This document shows, in pieces, positions 18,407 through 27,001 of a stretch of DNA of 64,000 nt. The position numbers were made by a program, and so were the translations under genes. The notes beneath the pieces are model-generated. The model saw only the letters and a program-made list of their open reading frames with translations, was not told the origin of the DNA and made no database searches. Numbering within the stretch: position 1 is the first letter of the stretch; every line of letters begins with the position of its first letter. Origin of the DNA: Saccharopolyspora sp. NFXS83 (GTDB lineage: Bacteria; Actinomycetota; Actinomycetes; Mycobacteriales; Pseudonocardiaceae); assembly GCF_026241095.1 (NCBI RefSeq), contig NZ_JAPFGB010000021.1, positions 1 to 64,000 of the forward strand. Reading direction: 5' to 3'.

Positions 18407-18658
18407 TCAGTCGACGACGAAGCGGACCGACATGATCAGCGCGGTGCCCACGAGCAGCGCCCACACCGCGGTCGCCGGGAGCACGGTGGCGACCAGTGCC
18501 ACGCTCGCGGCCAGCAGCAGCACGCCGCGGATGCCGGTGCGCAGCCGCCGGGTTCGGCGCCGCACCCGATCTCCGCGGATCTTGCCGACCGAGTCCATGA
18601 TCAGCAGGGTGCCGATGACGAGCGTCAGCGCGATCGCCACGATCCGCCAGGTCTCCAT
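18407..18658 (-). CDS. Small membrane protein, two or three helices
   Basis: The 83-residue protein starts at ATG 18658. It has a hydrophobic N-terminal helix (WRIVAIALTLVIGTLLIM), a very basic loop (RGDRVRRRTRRLRTGIR) and a hydrophobic C-terminal half (GVLLLAASVALVATVLPA and WALLVGTALIMSV). The loop is probably cytoplasmic by the positive-inside rule. No family is recognised. It is divergent from the DUF4177-RidA pair. Confidence 0.7.
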   Translation of the reverse strand: METWRIVAIALTLVIGTLLIMDSVGKIRGDRVRRRTRRLRTGIRGVLLLAASVALVATVLPATAVWALLVGTALIMSVRFVVD

Positions 18659-18809
18659 GGGACGGAAGCTAGCCCGATCCGGCGATCGGCAAGGCGCGAA
18701 CGTGTGAATCCTCGGTCGCGTTTCGGTCGTGTCCGGGCGTCCCCGGCCCCGAGCGCGGCGGTGCGGGCCAGCGGCGCGTCGCGGGCGGGGCGTCTCTACG
18801 CTGGCGGGC

Positions 18810-18968
18810 ATGACCAAATGGGAGTACGCGACCGTGCCGCTGTTGACCCACGCGACCAAGCAGATCCTGGACCAGTGGGGTGAGGACGGGTGGGAACTCG
18901 TCTCCGTCCTGCCGGGGCCGACCGGTGAGCAGCACGTCGCTTACCTGAAGCGCTCGAAGGAGTCCTGA
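18810..18968 (+). CDS. DUF4177 family protein (Rv3678A-like)
   Basis: The 52-residue protein begins MTKWEYATVPLLTHATKQIL and contains QWGEDGWELVSVLPG, the W-E-Y and D-G-W-E-L-V signature of DUF4177. It ends two bases before the GTG of the RidA gene, so the two are almost certainly cotranscribed. The same small gene precedes the RidA gene in mycobacteria. Function is unknown. Confidence 0.88.
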   Translation: MTKWEYATVPLLTHATKQILDQWGEDGWELVSVLPGPTGEQHVAYLKRSKES

Positions 18969-18970
18969 CC

Positions 18971-19429
18971 GTGGGCGCCTGGAAGCAGCGGCTGGCCGAG
19001 CTGGGCATCGAGCTGCCGGAGGTGGCGACCCCGGTCGCGGCCTACGTGCCCGCGGTGCGCAGCGGATCGCAGGTGTTCACCTCCGGCCAGCTCCCGTTCG
19101 TCGGCGGCAGGCTCGCAGCGACGGGCAAGGTCGGCGCGGAGGTCGACGCGGACGAGGCGAAGGAGCACGCCCGCACGTGCGCGCTCAACGCGCTCGCGGC
19201 GGTGGACGCGCTGGTCGGGCTGGACGCGATCGTGCGGATCGTGAAGGTCGTCGGCTTCGTGTCCTCCGCGGAGGGCTTCACCGGACAGCCCGGCGTGATC
19301 AACGGTGCTTCGGAGGTGCTCGGGGAGATCTTCGGCGACGCGGGCATCCACGCCCGTTCCGCCGTCGGCGTCGCCGGGCTGCCCGTCGGGGCACCGGTCG
19401 AGGTGGAGATGATCGTCGAGGTCGCGTGA
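18971..19429 (+). CDS. RidA family protein (Rv3678c-like)
   Basis: The 152-residue YjgF/YER057c/RidA protein probably deaminates reactive enamine/imine intermediates or acts on related compounds. The fold segments are visible: VFTSGQLPFVGG, HARTCALNALAAVDALVG, VKVVGFVSSAEGFTGQP and a C-terminal GLPVGAPVEVEMIVEV. The Arg that anchors carboxylates in canonical RidA lies in a different context here (HARSAVG), as in the longer YjgF-like branch. GTG start, two bases after the DUF4177 stop. Cytoplasmic. Confidence 0.9.
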   Translation: MGAWKQRLAELGIELPEVATPVAAYVPAVRSGSQVFTSGQLPFVGGRLAATGKVGAEVDADEAKEHARTCALNALAAVDALVGLDAIVRIVKVVGFVSSAEGFTGQPGVINGASEVLGEIFGDAGIHARSAVGVAGLPVGAPVEVEMIVEVA

Positions 19430-19509
19430 TCGATCGTCTGCGAACCGGTTCCGGTGCGCGGACGATCGTCGTCCGGGGGTCCACAGCGGACTCCCGGCGT
19501 CGGCCGAGG

Positions 19510-19545
19510 AGCCGCGGTGCGTTGGCGCCGCGGCTCTTCCTCGTT
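19510..19545 (+). terminator. Terminator after RidA
   Basis: agccgcgg (19510-19517) pairs with ccgcggct (19528-19535), followed by the pyrimidine-rich cttcctcgtt. It is placed 80 bp after the RidA stop. Confidence 0.6.
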
Positions 19546-19839
19546 CGAGCGTCGCCCGGCCGGACCGATTGATCCGGATCTCGACTGGGGGTTGCACGAG
19601 TTTCTTGCCAGGTACGCCCCGAGCCCGCTCTACCAACCAGTACGCTTCGGTCGCCGCTACTTCGAGTGATCACGCGTGGGTCACCCGAATGGCGGTATCA
19701 AGACCGGCGAGTGATCGATCGGGCTTGCTCTTCCGCTCCGCGGAGGGAGAGGGTTTGCCCTGATCGAGTGCTCGCGGCGTGAGGGGTGCGAGTGTCGCTC
19801 GCACCGGGTGACGAGCGAACGAAGCTGGGAGGGGGCGAC
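19546..19839. other. Upstream region of the 19.8 kb gene, no gene seen
   Basis: Together with the terminator this leaves about 410 bp without a convincing coding sequence between RidA and the next gene. Short open frames here show no ribosome binding site or family pattern. A promoter for the two-gene unit at 19840-21812 is expected. Confidence 0.4.
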
Positions 19840-20448
19840 GTGGCGGTACGCGAAACGGACCTCTTGTGCCACGAGTTGCTGCTTCGACTTGCCGGGCGGC
19901 TGCCGGATCGGCATCTCTGGCGCTATCGGGACTGGCTGGCGGGTGGCGCCGCCGATGTTCTCGCGCGCTCGCTGCCCGCGACGCTGGTGCGAGAGCGCGT
20001 CGCGCTGTCCGACGCGGACCACCGCAGGCTCGCCGAGGCGCTGCTGCCGCTGGGGGCCGACCCGTCCGTGGTGCACGCGGTGCTGCCGGGAGCCGACCCG
20101 GACCGGTACACCTTCCGCGCGGAGTCCCACGTGGACGACAAGGGCGACCCGGCGGTGCTGGTGCTCGGGGCGACGCTGCGCGGCAGGCAGGGCGTGCGCG
20201 AGACCCGCAGTTCCTGGCGCCACCTGCCGGGCACGCGGCCGAAGCGGATCATCCTGGTGACGGGCTCCGCGGATCCCGTCGAGCTCACCAGTGAACTGCA
20301 ACGCATCCTGCGCGCGCTCGGGGACACCGAGCCGTGCGTCGAGGTGCTGCCACCCGAGGTGGAACCGACCGCCTACCACCGCGCCGCGCTCGCCGAGTCG
20401 GCGCTGGTGTGCTTGGGCGCCGACGAACTCGTGGGACATCGTGGCTGA
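19840..20448 (+). CDS. Conserved hypothetical protein sharing a domain with its neighbour
   Basis: The 202-residue protein starts at GTG 19840, just after a GGGAGGGGG site. It is predicted soluble, with an alpha-helical N-terminus (ETDLLCHELLLRLAGRLPD) and a C-terminal half containing ADPDRYTFRAESHVDDKGDP, RPKRIILVTGS and VEVLPPEVEPTAYHRAALAES. The last motif parallels VDVFSSGMDLPPYHRNALAT in the next protein, so the two share a C-terminal domain. The pair lies 35 bp apart on one strand. I do not recognise a family; partner subunits are a reasonable guess. Confidence 0.75.
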   Translation: MAVRETDLLCHELLLRLAGRLPDRHLWRYRDWLAGGAADVLARSLPATLVRERVALSDADHRRLAEALLPLGADPSVVHAVLPGADPDRYTFRAESHVDDKGDPAVLVLGATLRGRQGVRETRSSWRHLPGTRPKRIILVTGSADPVELTSELQRILRALGDTEPCVEVLPPEVEPTAYHRAALAESALVCLGADELVGHRG

Positions 20449-20483
20449 CGGTGCCGGTGCAGGCATCGTAGAAGGAGGCATTC

Positions 20484-21812
20484 GTGGTGGACGTCGCTGA
20501 GGGTGCGGGGCCGGTGGAACGCCTGCACAACCTCCTGCTGGCCCTGACCGGCCGGGTGGACGACGACGCCGTCAATTCGGTTCGCGAGATGCTCGGCATC
20601 GGTCAGCTCGACTCGGCCGCCGAGTTCCTGATCGGCTGCTTGCTGGCCGGCCGGATCCCGGTGACCTCGACGGAGCAGTACCACCTGCGCCGGGCGCTGG
20701 ACGAATCCGGTTCGCCGCACGCGCCCGCCGACCGGTTGCACGTCGTGGAAACGGTGCAGGACGAAGGGCACCGGTTCAGCGAGAACCACGAGGCGGACCG
20801 GTCGGATCACGAGCTGGTGGACGCGATCGCGCCGATCGCGGGACGCCTGCACGGGGTGCGGGCGCTGTGGTGCACCTGGCGGACGACTCCGGCGGGCGTG
20901 ACCTACGGCGCGGTGCCGCGACGGGTGCTGCTGGCCGAGGTCGGCGCCGATGGTTCGGTCACCGCCGCCGGCTACCAGCTGCTGGAGGCGTTGCGGCGGG
21001 CCGGCGTGGGCTGCTCGGTGGACGTGTTCAGCAGCGGGATGGATCTGCCGCCGTACCACCGCAACGCGCTGGCCACGGCTCGCCGGGTGCACCTGGACCT
21101 GGTCGCGCAGGTGGCGATCCCGAACGGTTCCTCGAACCACGCGCGGGCACCGCGGGCCACCGCGGGGAGCAAGCCCGGAGGCGGCGACGTTCCGAGTGAG
21201 CCAGTCGCGGGGCCGGGAAGACGCGTCGAGGCCCCGGTTCCTGACAGCGTCTCCCTCGACTCGGCACGCCCGGAACGCGCTCGCCCCGAGCCGGTTCGTC
21301 CGGAACCGCCTCGGGCCGAGCACCGCCCCGAGCATCGCGAAGCCAAGGCTCGTCCCGAGCCCGCCCGCCCCGCGCCCCGCCCGGAGCCGGCACCCGAGCA
21401 GCTCAGCCCGGAGCCGGTGCGGGAGACCGCGGTCGCCGAAGCGCCCGAGCAGGGCGCCGAGCCGACGCTGCGGCAACGCCCGGTGAACCAGGAGGACCTG
21501 CAGGCGCCGGACGCCGAGCAGGCGAAGTCGGGGGAGCAGGCGCAGCAGCAGGGCGGCGGGAAGAACACCCGCGTCCCCGCTGCGGTCGACGCGAAGCTCA
21601 CCGACCGGGAGCGCAACCTGCTGCGCAAGCTGCACGAGGAGCTGGCACAACGGGAGCAGGACCGCGGTGGCTCGGGCGAGCAGCAGCAGGCGCAGCCGGT
21701 GGCCAACGGAGCGGGCGGCGCGCAGGTCCAAGGCCAGGACGCCTGGAACACGACCATGCCCGGCGGCTCGGCCACCGGAGGCTTCCCGCCGATAGACGCC
21801 AAACCCAGGTGA
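20484..21812 (+). CDS. Conserved hypothetical protein with long Pro/Glu/Arg-rich disordered tail
   Basis: The 442-residue protein starts at GTG 20484 after AAGGAGG. Residues 1-215 are folded: a helical start (VERLHNLLLALTGRVDDDAVN) and a domain shared with the preceding protein (AEVGADGSVTAAGYQLLEAL, DLPPYHRNALATARRVHLDL). From about residue 220 it becomes low-complexity, with repeated RPEP/RPAP units, Gln-rich stretches and one helical segment (KLTDRERNLLRKLHEELAQ). No membrane segment is present. The tail may bind partners or cell-wall polymers. Function unknown; the paired order suggests a two-component complex. Confidence 0.75.
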   Translation: MVDVAEGAGPVERLHNLLLALTGRVDDDAVNSVREMLGIGQLDSAAEFLIGCLLAGRIPVTSTEQYHLRRALDESGSPHAPADRLHVVETVQDEGHRFSENHEADRSDHELVDAIAPIAGRLHGVRALWCTWRTTPAGVTYGAVPRRVLLAEVGADGSVTAAGYQLLEALRRAGVGCSVDVFSSGMDLPPYHRNALATARRVHLDLVAQVAIPNGSSNHARAPRATAGSKPGGGDVPSEPVAGPGRRVEAPVPDSVSLDSARPERARPEPVRPEPPRAEHRPEHREAKARPEPARPAPRPEPAPEQLSPEPVRETAVAEAPEQGAEPTLRQRPVNQEDLQAPDAEQAKSGEQAQQQGGGKNTRVPAAVDAKLTDRERNLLRKLHEELAQREQDRGGSGEQQQAQPVANGAGGAQVQGQDAWNTTMPGGSATGGFPPIDAKPR

Positions 21813-21869
21813 TCCCGTCCTGTCAGCGGCGAAGCCGCTGAGCAGCGACCACCCGAGCAAGGCGAACAC

Positions 21870-21976
21870 CAGCGGGTTCTCAGCGTTCTTCTCGCGAGGA
21901 CAGCACTTCTGCGCGTGGCCGAGCCGCTCGGAGAAGTGATCCCGCAGCGAGGAGAACGCTGAGGTTCCGCCACCCG
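21870..21976. repeat. Interspersed repeat, copy 2
   Basis: The copy lies between two convergent genes. Its right end (21938-21976) matches bases 39-77. Its left part cagcgggttctcagcg (21870-21885) is the complement of 24892-24907. An inverted repeat agcggcgaagccgct just to its left at about 21825 resembles sequence in copy 3. Confidence 0.65.
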
Positions 21977-21999
21977 GCCACGAGAGCGGGCCGGGAACG

Positions 22000-22890
22000 T
22001 CAGCTCGCAGCCCGCTGGACGCCGTCCAGGACTCGTTGCAGGTGCAGCCCGCGCCGGACGTCGCAGGGGTGGGCGGTGCGGCCGGAGCGGATCATCGCGA
22101 GGAACTCGTCGAGCAGCTGCGCGTAGCACTCGTGCGCGGCGGTGCGCCTGCCGGTGAGCTGGGACTTCCCGTTCGCGCCGTACAGCGTGAACTCGATCAG
22201 CGCCGGTTGCACCGGTACGCGCAGCGACAAGGTGAGCGTGCTGCTGGCGCCGCTGGCGTGCTCGAAGGCCATCTGCCAGGTGTCCGACTTGTCCCGCCGG
22301 GCGTGGTGCACCCGGTTGATCCGGCCGAGTGCCGCGTCGAGCAGGTCCAGCGCGTGCGGGCCCGCGTCCAGCAGCGTCCCGGTGCGTTCCTGCCGCCACG
22401 GCGTCGCCGCGTAGTCCCCGGCGAGCAGCCCGCCCGCGAGCCACTGCGCGGTGCCGCCGGTCCAGCCGCCGAGGTGTCCCAGCCCGGTGAGCCAGTCCCG
22501 GACTTCGGGCGCGAACCGGCGGGTCAGCATCAGCAGGGCCGCCACGCCGCTCTGGCGCACTGCGGTGGCCACGGCCTCCGCGGCGGGCACGTCACCGGCC
22601 AGCGGCTTCTCCAGGATCAGGTGCTTGCCTTCGCGGGCCGCTCGGACCGCCAGCTCGCCTTGCACGGCCGGTGGCGCGGCGAACGCGACGGCGTCCACGG
22701 CGGACAGCAGCGAGTCGTAGCCGTCGGCGACGTCCGCGTCGTACTGGTAGGCGAGCGCTTTCGCGGAGTCGGGGCGCCGCGACCACACGGCGGCCAGCCG
22801 CATTCCGGGGTGCGCGTGCAAGCCGGGTGCGTGGACGCGCCTAGCCCACGGCCCCGCTCCGACGATCCCGACCCGAAGTGCTTCGCTCAT
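22000..22890 (-). CDS. Gfo/Idh/MocA family oxidoreductase
   Basis: The 296-residue protein has an N-terminal Rossmann fold with GIVGAGPWARRVHAPG, the segment EKPLAGDVPAAEAVA (the E-K-P-L motif of the family, which includes the Lys near the active site) and a C-terminal substrate domain. It should oxidise or reduce a sugar-like substrate with NAD(P) in the cytoplasm. Length is slightly short for the family (usually 330-390). ATG start at 22890. No sugar genes adjoin, so the substrate cannot be inferred. Confidence 0.88.
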   Translation of the reverse strand: MSEALRVGIVGAGPWARRVHAPGLHAHPGMRLAAVWSRRPDSAKALAYQYDADVADGYDSLLSAVDAVAFAAPPAVQGELAVRAAREGKHLILEKPLAGDVPAAEAVATAVRQSGVAALLMLTRRFAPEVRDWLTGLGHLGGWTGGTAQWLAGGLLAGDYAATPWRQERTGTLLDAGPHALDLLDAALGRINRVHHARRDKSDTWQMAFEHASGASSTLTLSLRVPVQPALIEFTLYGANGKSQLTGRRTAAHECYAQLLDEFLAMIRSGRTAHPCDVRRGLHLQRVLDGVQRAAS

Positions 22891-23038
22891 GCGGTCATCG
22901 TCCCCGTGTCCCGATCAACGCGCAGACCGTGGGGGCCGCGATGTGGGCGGGTGACAGGGGAAACGGTGCACCGCGAGCCATTTGTTGATCTTGGTCACAG
23001 GGGTGTTCGCGAATGTTCTTCGGTTTAAGGTGACCGGC

Positions 23039-23878
23039 ATGGTGCGACTGCCGGAGGACCTCACGCTGCCCGACGAGTTCGTTCCTCCCGAGCGGCCCGA
23101 GCGCCCGGCGACCCCGAAGGACGCCGCGACGGTCGTGCTGCTGCGCGACTCCGCGCACGGGCCGGAGGTGTTCCTGCAGCGCCGGGTCCAGAACATGCCG
23201 TTCGCCGGTGGCATGACGGTCTTCCCCGGCGGCGGCGTGGACCCCCGCGACGCGGACGCTTCGGTGGCCTGGAGCGGCCCGCCGCCGCAGTGGTGGGCGC
23301 GGCGCTTCGAATGCTCCGAGGAGACCGCCCGCGCCCTGGTGTGCGCGGCGGTCCGCGAGACGTTCGAGGAATCGGGTGTCCTGCTGGCCGGACCCGACGC
23401 AGACTCCGTCGTCGCCGACACCCGCCCGTACGCGGACGCGCGGCCGAGGCTGGTCTCCAAGGAGCTGTCGCTGGCCGGGTTCCTCGCCGACTCGGGCCTG
23501 GTGCTGCGCGCCGACCTGCTGCGGCCCTGGTCGAACTGGGTGACTCCGGAAGCCGAACCGCGCCGGTACGACACGCGGTTCTTCCTGGCCGCGATGCCCG
23601 CCGGACAGCGCGCCGACGCCGTCACCACGGAGGCCGTGGACGCGTACTGGCGCACTCCCGGGGACGCTCTGGGGGACTGGCGGCAGCAGCGCTGCGGCCT
23701 GCTGCCGCCGACCTGGGTGACCTTGTCGGAGGTCGGCGCCTGCGGCAGCGTCGACGCCGCGCTGGAACTGGAGCGCCCGCTGGGCAAGGTGCTGCCGCAA
23801 CTGGTGCACCGCGACGGGGCGTGGCGCGTGGTGCTGCCGGGCGATCCCGGGTACCGCGCCGACCCGGACGAGGAGTGA
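23039..23878 (+). CDS. NUDIX hydrolase, NUDT19-like
   Basis: The 279-residue protein starts at ATG 23039 (MVRLPEDLTLPDEF). The Nudix box is split as in NUDT7/NUDT19-type enzymes: FAGGMTVFPGGGVDPRD, an insertion of about 25 residues, then CAAVRETFEESGVLL carrying the metal-binding R-E-x-x-E-E. Relatives hydrolyse CoA or acyl-CoA diphosphate links. It ends five bases before the MBL hydrolase start, so the two form an operon. Confidence 0.88.
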   Translation: MVRLPEDLTLPDEFVPPERPERPATPKDAATVVLLRDSAHGPEVFLQRRVQNMPFAGGMTVFPGGGVDPRDADASVAWSGPPPQWWARRFECSEETARALVCAAVRETFEESGVLLAGPDADSVVADTRPYADARPRLVSKELSLAGFLADSGLVLRADLLRPWSNWVTPEAEPRRYDTRFFLAAMPAGQRADAVTTEAVDAYWRTPGDALGDWRQQRCGLLPPTWVTLSEVGACGSVDAALELERPLGKVLPQLVHRDGAWRVVLPGDPGYRADPDEE

Positions 23879-23883
23879 GACCC

Positions 23884-24672
23884 GTGACCCACCCCGCTTA
23901 CGGCGAGCTGCGGCCGGTGACGCCGTTCGCCTCGGTGCTGCTCGCCGCCAACCCGGGCCCGATGACGCTGGACGGCACCAACACCTGGCTGATCGGCACG
24001 GGAGACGACCGCGCCGTGCTCGACCCCGGCCCCGACGACGGTGCGCACCTGGAGCGGATCGTCGAGCACGGCCCGGTGTCGCTGATCCTGCTCAGCCACC
24101 ACCACTTCGACCACGCCGAGGGCGTGGCGGAGCTGGCGGCCCGCACCGGAGCCCCCGTGCGGGCGCTGGACCCGCAGCTGTGCGCCGAGGCGGAACCGCT
24201 CACCGACGGCGAGGTCGTCGACGCTGCGGGAGTGCCGCTCACCGTGCTCGCCACCCCCGGTCACACCAGGGATTCGGTGTGCTTCCGCGCCGAGCACGAG
24301 GGTGCGTCGGCGGTGTTCACCGGCGACAGCATCCTGGGCCGGGGCACCACGGTCGTCGCCCACCCGGACGGGCACCTGGGGTCGTACCTGGCAACGCTGC
24401 GCGCCTTGGCGGCGTTGCCCGCGGGCGTTCCGGCGTTGCCGGGGCACGGCCCGGAACTGCCGGACGTCGCGGCGGCGGCGACCGGCTACCTGGCGCACCG
24501 GGAGCAGCGGCTCGGCCAGATCCGCGAGGTGGTGCGGAACAACGGCCCGCGCGTCACCGCCCGGGAGGTCGTGGAGATCGTCTACGCCGACGTGGACCCC
24601 GCGGTGTGGCCCGCCGCGGAGTGGAGCGTCGAAGCCCAGCTCACCTACCTCGCGGAACTGGGCGAACGCTGA
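23884..24672 (+). CDS. MBL-fold metallohydrolase (Rv3677c-like)
   Basis: The 262-residue metallo-beta-lactamase fold protein has the two-metal motif SHHHFDHAEG, a following His in TPGHTRDSVCF and an Asp in FTGDSILGRGT. The C-terminal winged-helix tail (REQRLGQIREVV, YLAELGE) is that of the LACTB2-like group, whose members act on RNA or thioesters. GTG start at 23884. It is cotranscribed with the NUDIX gene. Its place beside crp corresponds to Rv3677c in mycobacteria, although an MFS gene is inserted here. Confidence 0.9.
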   Translation: MTHPAYGELRPVTPFASVLLAANPGPMTLDGTNTWLIGTGDDRAVLDPGPDDGAHLERIVEHGPVSLILLSHHHFDHAEGVAELAARTGAPVRALDPQLCAEAEPLTDGEVVDAAGVPLTVLATPGHTRDSVCFRAEHEGASAVFTGDSILGRGTTVVAHPDGHLGSYLATLRALAALPAGVPALPGHGPELPDVAAAATGYLAHREQRLGQIREVVRNNGPRVTAREVVEIVYADVDPAVWPAAEWSVEAQLTYLAELGER

Positions 24673-24706
24673 CCGCCCGTTGTTGCTCGTGTGCCGCGTG
24701 GCGGTG

Positions 24707-24907
24707 CGGGTGGCGGAACCTCAGCGCCTGTCCGTGCACTTGTCTTGTCCTGTGTCTTGTCAGCCGGAGCCGCTGACGTTCCGCTGAGCGAGCAACCACG
24801 CAGACCAAGTGCGCGGACAGGCTTTCAGCGGCCTCCCGCAGCGGGATCGGTTCTCCCCTGCACGGCGAAATCGCCGTCCTCATGAGGAGGCCGCTGAGAA
24901 CCCGCTG
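24707..24907. repeat. Interspersed repeat, copy 3 (opposite orientation, with insert)
   Basis: cgggtggcggaacctcagcg (24707-24726) is the reverse complement of the right end of copies 1 and 2. cgctgagaacccgctg (24892-24907) matches the complement of the left end of copy 2. The interior differs and includes the palindromes cagccggagccgctg and cggcgaaatcgccg. It fills the gap between two convergent genes, in which no coding sequence is seen. Confidence 0.6.
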
Positions 24908-25013
24908 CGGTGCCGGCGCTTCGGGGGTTCCCGCTCCGCGGCTCCGCCGCTGGCAAGACAACGACCAACGAGCCCGGCAGGCTCCGAGGCGCCCTGGGCG
25001 GCGGGGCGTCACG

Positions 25014-26234
25014 TCACACCAGCGCGGCCTCGCGCGCGGGGAGCAGCGTGCCGCGCCGCAGCCACAGGCCGCCGGCCAGCAGTGCGCCGACCACTCCGGC
25101 GACGACGAACGCCGTCGGGGGTCCGGACGTCTCGACGAGCCTGCCGCTGACCGACTGGCCGACCGCCGAGCCCAGCGTCACCGCCGTCACCACCCAGCCG
25201 AACGCCTCCGTCTCGGTCCCCGCGGGCGCGGCGAGGTCCAGCGCGACCGAATGCGCCGTCGACTGCGGCGTGATCAGGCATCCGGCCAGCAGCAGCGCGA
25301 AGCACAGCCCCCACAGCGACTCCGGCACCGCCAGCAGGGCGACGAGCGCGGCGAAGCCCAGCAGCAGCGCGGGCAACCGCAGGTGCATCGGCCGCGGCCA
25401 GGGCCGCATCCCGTACAGCACGCCGAACACCACGGACGTCACCGACAGCGCGCTCAGCAGCAGGCCGCCCGCGTTCGGCGCCCCGGCCTGCACCGCGGAG
25501 GCGGGCACGCCGACCTCGACGAAGCCGATGAGGACGCCGAAGCCGAGCGCGGCCAGCGCCACCGTCCGCATCCCCGGCGCCCGGAACGCGCCGAGCATCC
25601 CGCCGCGCGGCCCGGTGTGCTGCGGGCGGAGCCTGCGGGCCGCTGGCGTCGCCGCGAAGCCGAGGCTGCCGATGATCATGCAGGCGGAGCCCGCGACGAC
25701 GCCGGTTCCGGGCCACGGCAGGGCGACCAGCAGCCCGGCCAGGCCGGGGCCCAGGATGAAGAACACCTCCATGCTGATCGCCTCGTACGAGTAGGCGGCG
25801 TCCCGGACCGGCCCGGCGGGCAGGAGCTGCGACCACAGCGCCCGGGAGGCCGGGGCGACCGTCGGCTGGCTGAGGCCCAGGGCGAACCCGAGCACCGTCA
25901 GCACCGCGACCGGTGCGCCCGCCTCGATGGCGGTGATCTCGGCGGCGGTGAGCAGGGCGAGCGCCGCGGACATCACCAGCATTGGGCGGCTCGGCCCGAT
26001 CCGGTCGATCACCCGGCTCTGCACCACCGAGCCGCACGCGACGCCGACCAGTTCGCCCGCCGAGACGAGCCCGGCGATGGCGAAGCTGCCGGTCTCCTTC
26101 TGCACGTAGAGCATCAGGGCCAGCCCGATCATGGCGATCGGCAGCCGCCCCAGCAGGGAGGTCAGGACGGGAGCGGTGGCTCCTGGTGTGCGCAGCGCAG
26201 CTCGGTAGTCGGCCAGCGTGATCGAATGGGACAC
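25014..26234 (-). CDS. MFS transporter
   Basis: The 406-residue protein has about 12 hydrophobic helices with typical MFS loops (LGRLPIAMIGLALMLYV at the start of the first helix, and SRVIDRIGPSRPML in the loop between helices 2 and 3). It is probably a drug or metabolite exporter in the inner membrane. The GTG at 26234 (VSHSITLADYRAAL) is preferred: a -10-like GATACT lies seven bases upstream, which fits a leaderless transcript. Repeated TGGTAC/GTACCA half-sites overlap the promoter (26237-26276), so a repressor probably controls it. No regulator gene adjoins. Confidence 0.9.
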   Translation of the reverse strand: MSHSITLADYRAALRTPGATAPVLTSLLGRLPIAMIGLALMLYVQKETGSFAIAGLVSAGELVGVACGSVVQSRVIDRIGPSRPMLVMSAALALLTAAEITAIEAGAPVAVLTVLGFALGLSQPTVAPASRALWSQLLPAGPVRDAAYSYEAISMEVFFILGPGLAGLLVALPWPGTGVVAGSACMIIGSLGFAATPAARRLRPQHTGPRGGMLGAFRAPGMRTVALAALGFGVLIGFVEVGVPASAVQAGAPNAGGLLLSALSVTSVVFGVLYGMRPWPRPMHLRLPALLLGFAALVALLAVPESLWGLCFALLLAGCLITPQSTAHSVALDLAAPAGTETEAFGWVVTAVTLGSAVGQSVSGRLVETSGPPTAFVVAGVVGALLAGGLWLRRGTLLPAREAALV

Positions 26235-26236
26235 GC

Positions 26237-26276
26237 GTACCAGTATCCGCGTAGTGGTACGCAAGTACCAAGTCAA
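26237..26276 (-). promoter_or_regulatory. Promoter with three GTACCA-type half-sites, MFS gene
   Basis: On the minus strand TTGACT (26276-26271) is a -35-like hexamer and GATACT (26247-26242) a -10-like hexamer, though 23 bp apart. The perfect 16-bp palindrome TGGTACgcaaGTACCA lies at 26255-26270, and a further GTACCA at 26237-26242. Repeats covering the region between the two boxes are a common operator design for TetR- or MarR-type repressors. Confidence 0.55.
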
Positions 26277-26897
26277 TTGATGGTGTTCTCCGTCGCCACC
26301 GGCGGTGGCCGGGCGCCCGGCCGGGACCAGGGCCGCTGACATGCGAAAGGACTGGGGCGTCGCCCCCGACGCGACGCTCCAGTCCTTTCGCTTGCGCGGC
26401 CCGTCCCCCGACCAACCACGCCTTCCTGCCCTCCGATCGTCGGCCCCGAACCCGGTACCGGAGGTGGTCCGTGCTGTTGTGCGACTTCGCCGCCCTCCCC
26501 GATGGGGAGGTCCCGCGAGGGGGCGACGCCGCTGGAATGCGAGTCCTTCTCTAGGTAAGACGTTGCGACCTCAGGTCCGGTTGCACGAGCCGGTGAATTC
26601 TTTCCCGATCGCCGTCGTTCCTCGTGACACCAGTGTGCCCCCGGACCACACCGCAGAAACCGGGTACAACGTCCCCTACATGAGTGGTCACCCGGCGTGT
26701 CCGTCGTCGGCCGCTTGCTTCCGCGGCTCCGCGGCTGCCGCCGAGCGGGCTCGGGGAAGGCCGCAGGGCCGCCGTGCGGCGCTGCGCCGTCCGCTGCGGG
26801 GCGTTCATCGGCCGCATGGGAACGCGGGCGCCCACGGCGTGCGCGAGGAGCGCGGAGGGCGTCCGGCGGGGAGGCGCGGACCGCATGCGGGCATGCG
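26277..26897. other. 620-bp gene-free region with a large hairpin
   Basis: An inverted repeat gcgaaaggactgg (26343-26355) and ccagtcctttcgc (26379-26391) flanks an inner gcgtcg/cgacgc pairing; it may be a transcription end point. The remainder up to the crp terminator has open frames but none with a ribosome binding site or recognisable family. Codon pattern does not look coding. Confidence 0.5.
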
Positions 26898-26953
26898 AAA
26901 ACGCGCGCCGGCTGATGGGTCCGAACTCAGGCGGACCCATCAGGCGACGCGCG
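26898..26953 (-). terminator. Terminator of crp
   Basis: Read on the minus strand, CGCGCG and CTGATGGGTCCG pair with CGGACCCATCAG and CGCGCG around a short loop, followed by TTTT. It begins 49 bases after the crp stop codon. Confidence 0.85.
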
Positions 26954-27001
26954 TTACGACGAACCGGTCGGTGGACCGGCCGACGCGCGAGCCGTGGGGG
27001 C

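Noticed and set aside
19454-19669. A 71-codon open frame after RidA
   Set aside because: It overlaps the likely terminator, has no ribosome binding site and no recognisable pattern.
21230-21440. Repeated codons for RPEP/RPAP as a possible tandem DNA repeat or CRISPR-like array
   Set aside because: Units vary in length and sequence and are in frame within a protein; this is a disordered tail, not an array. No CRISPR repeats were seen in the window.
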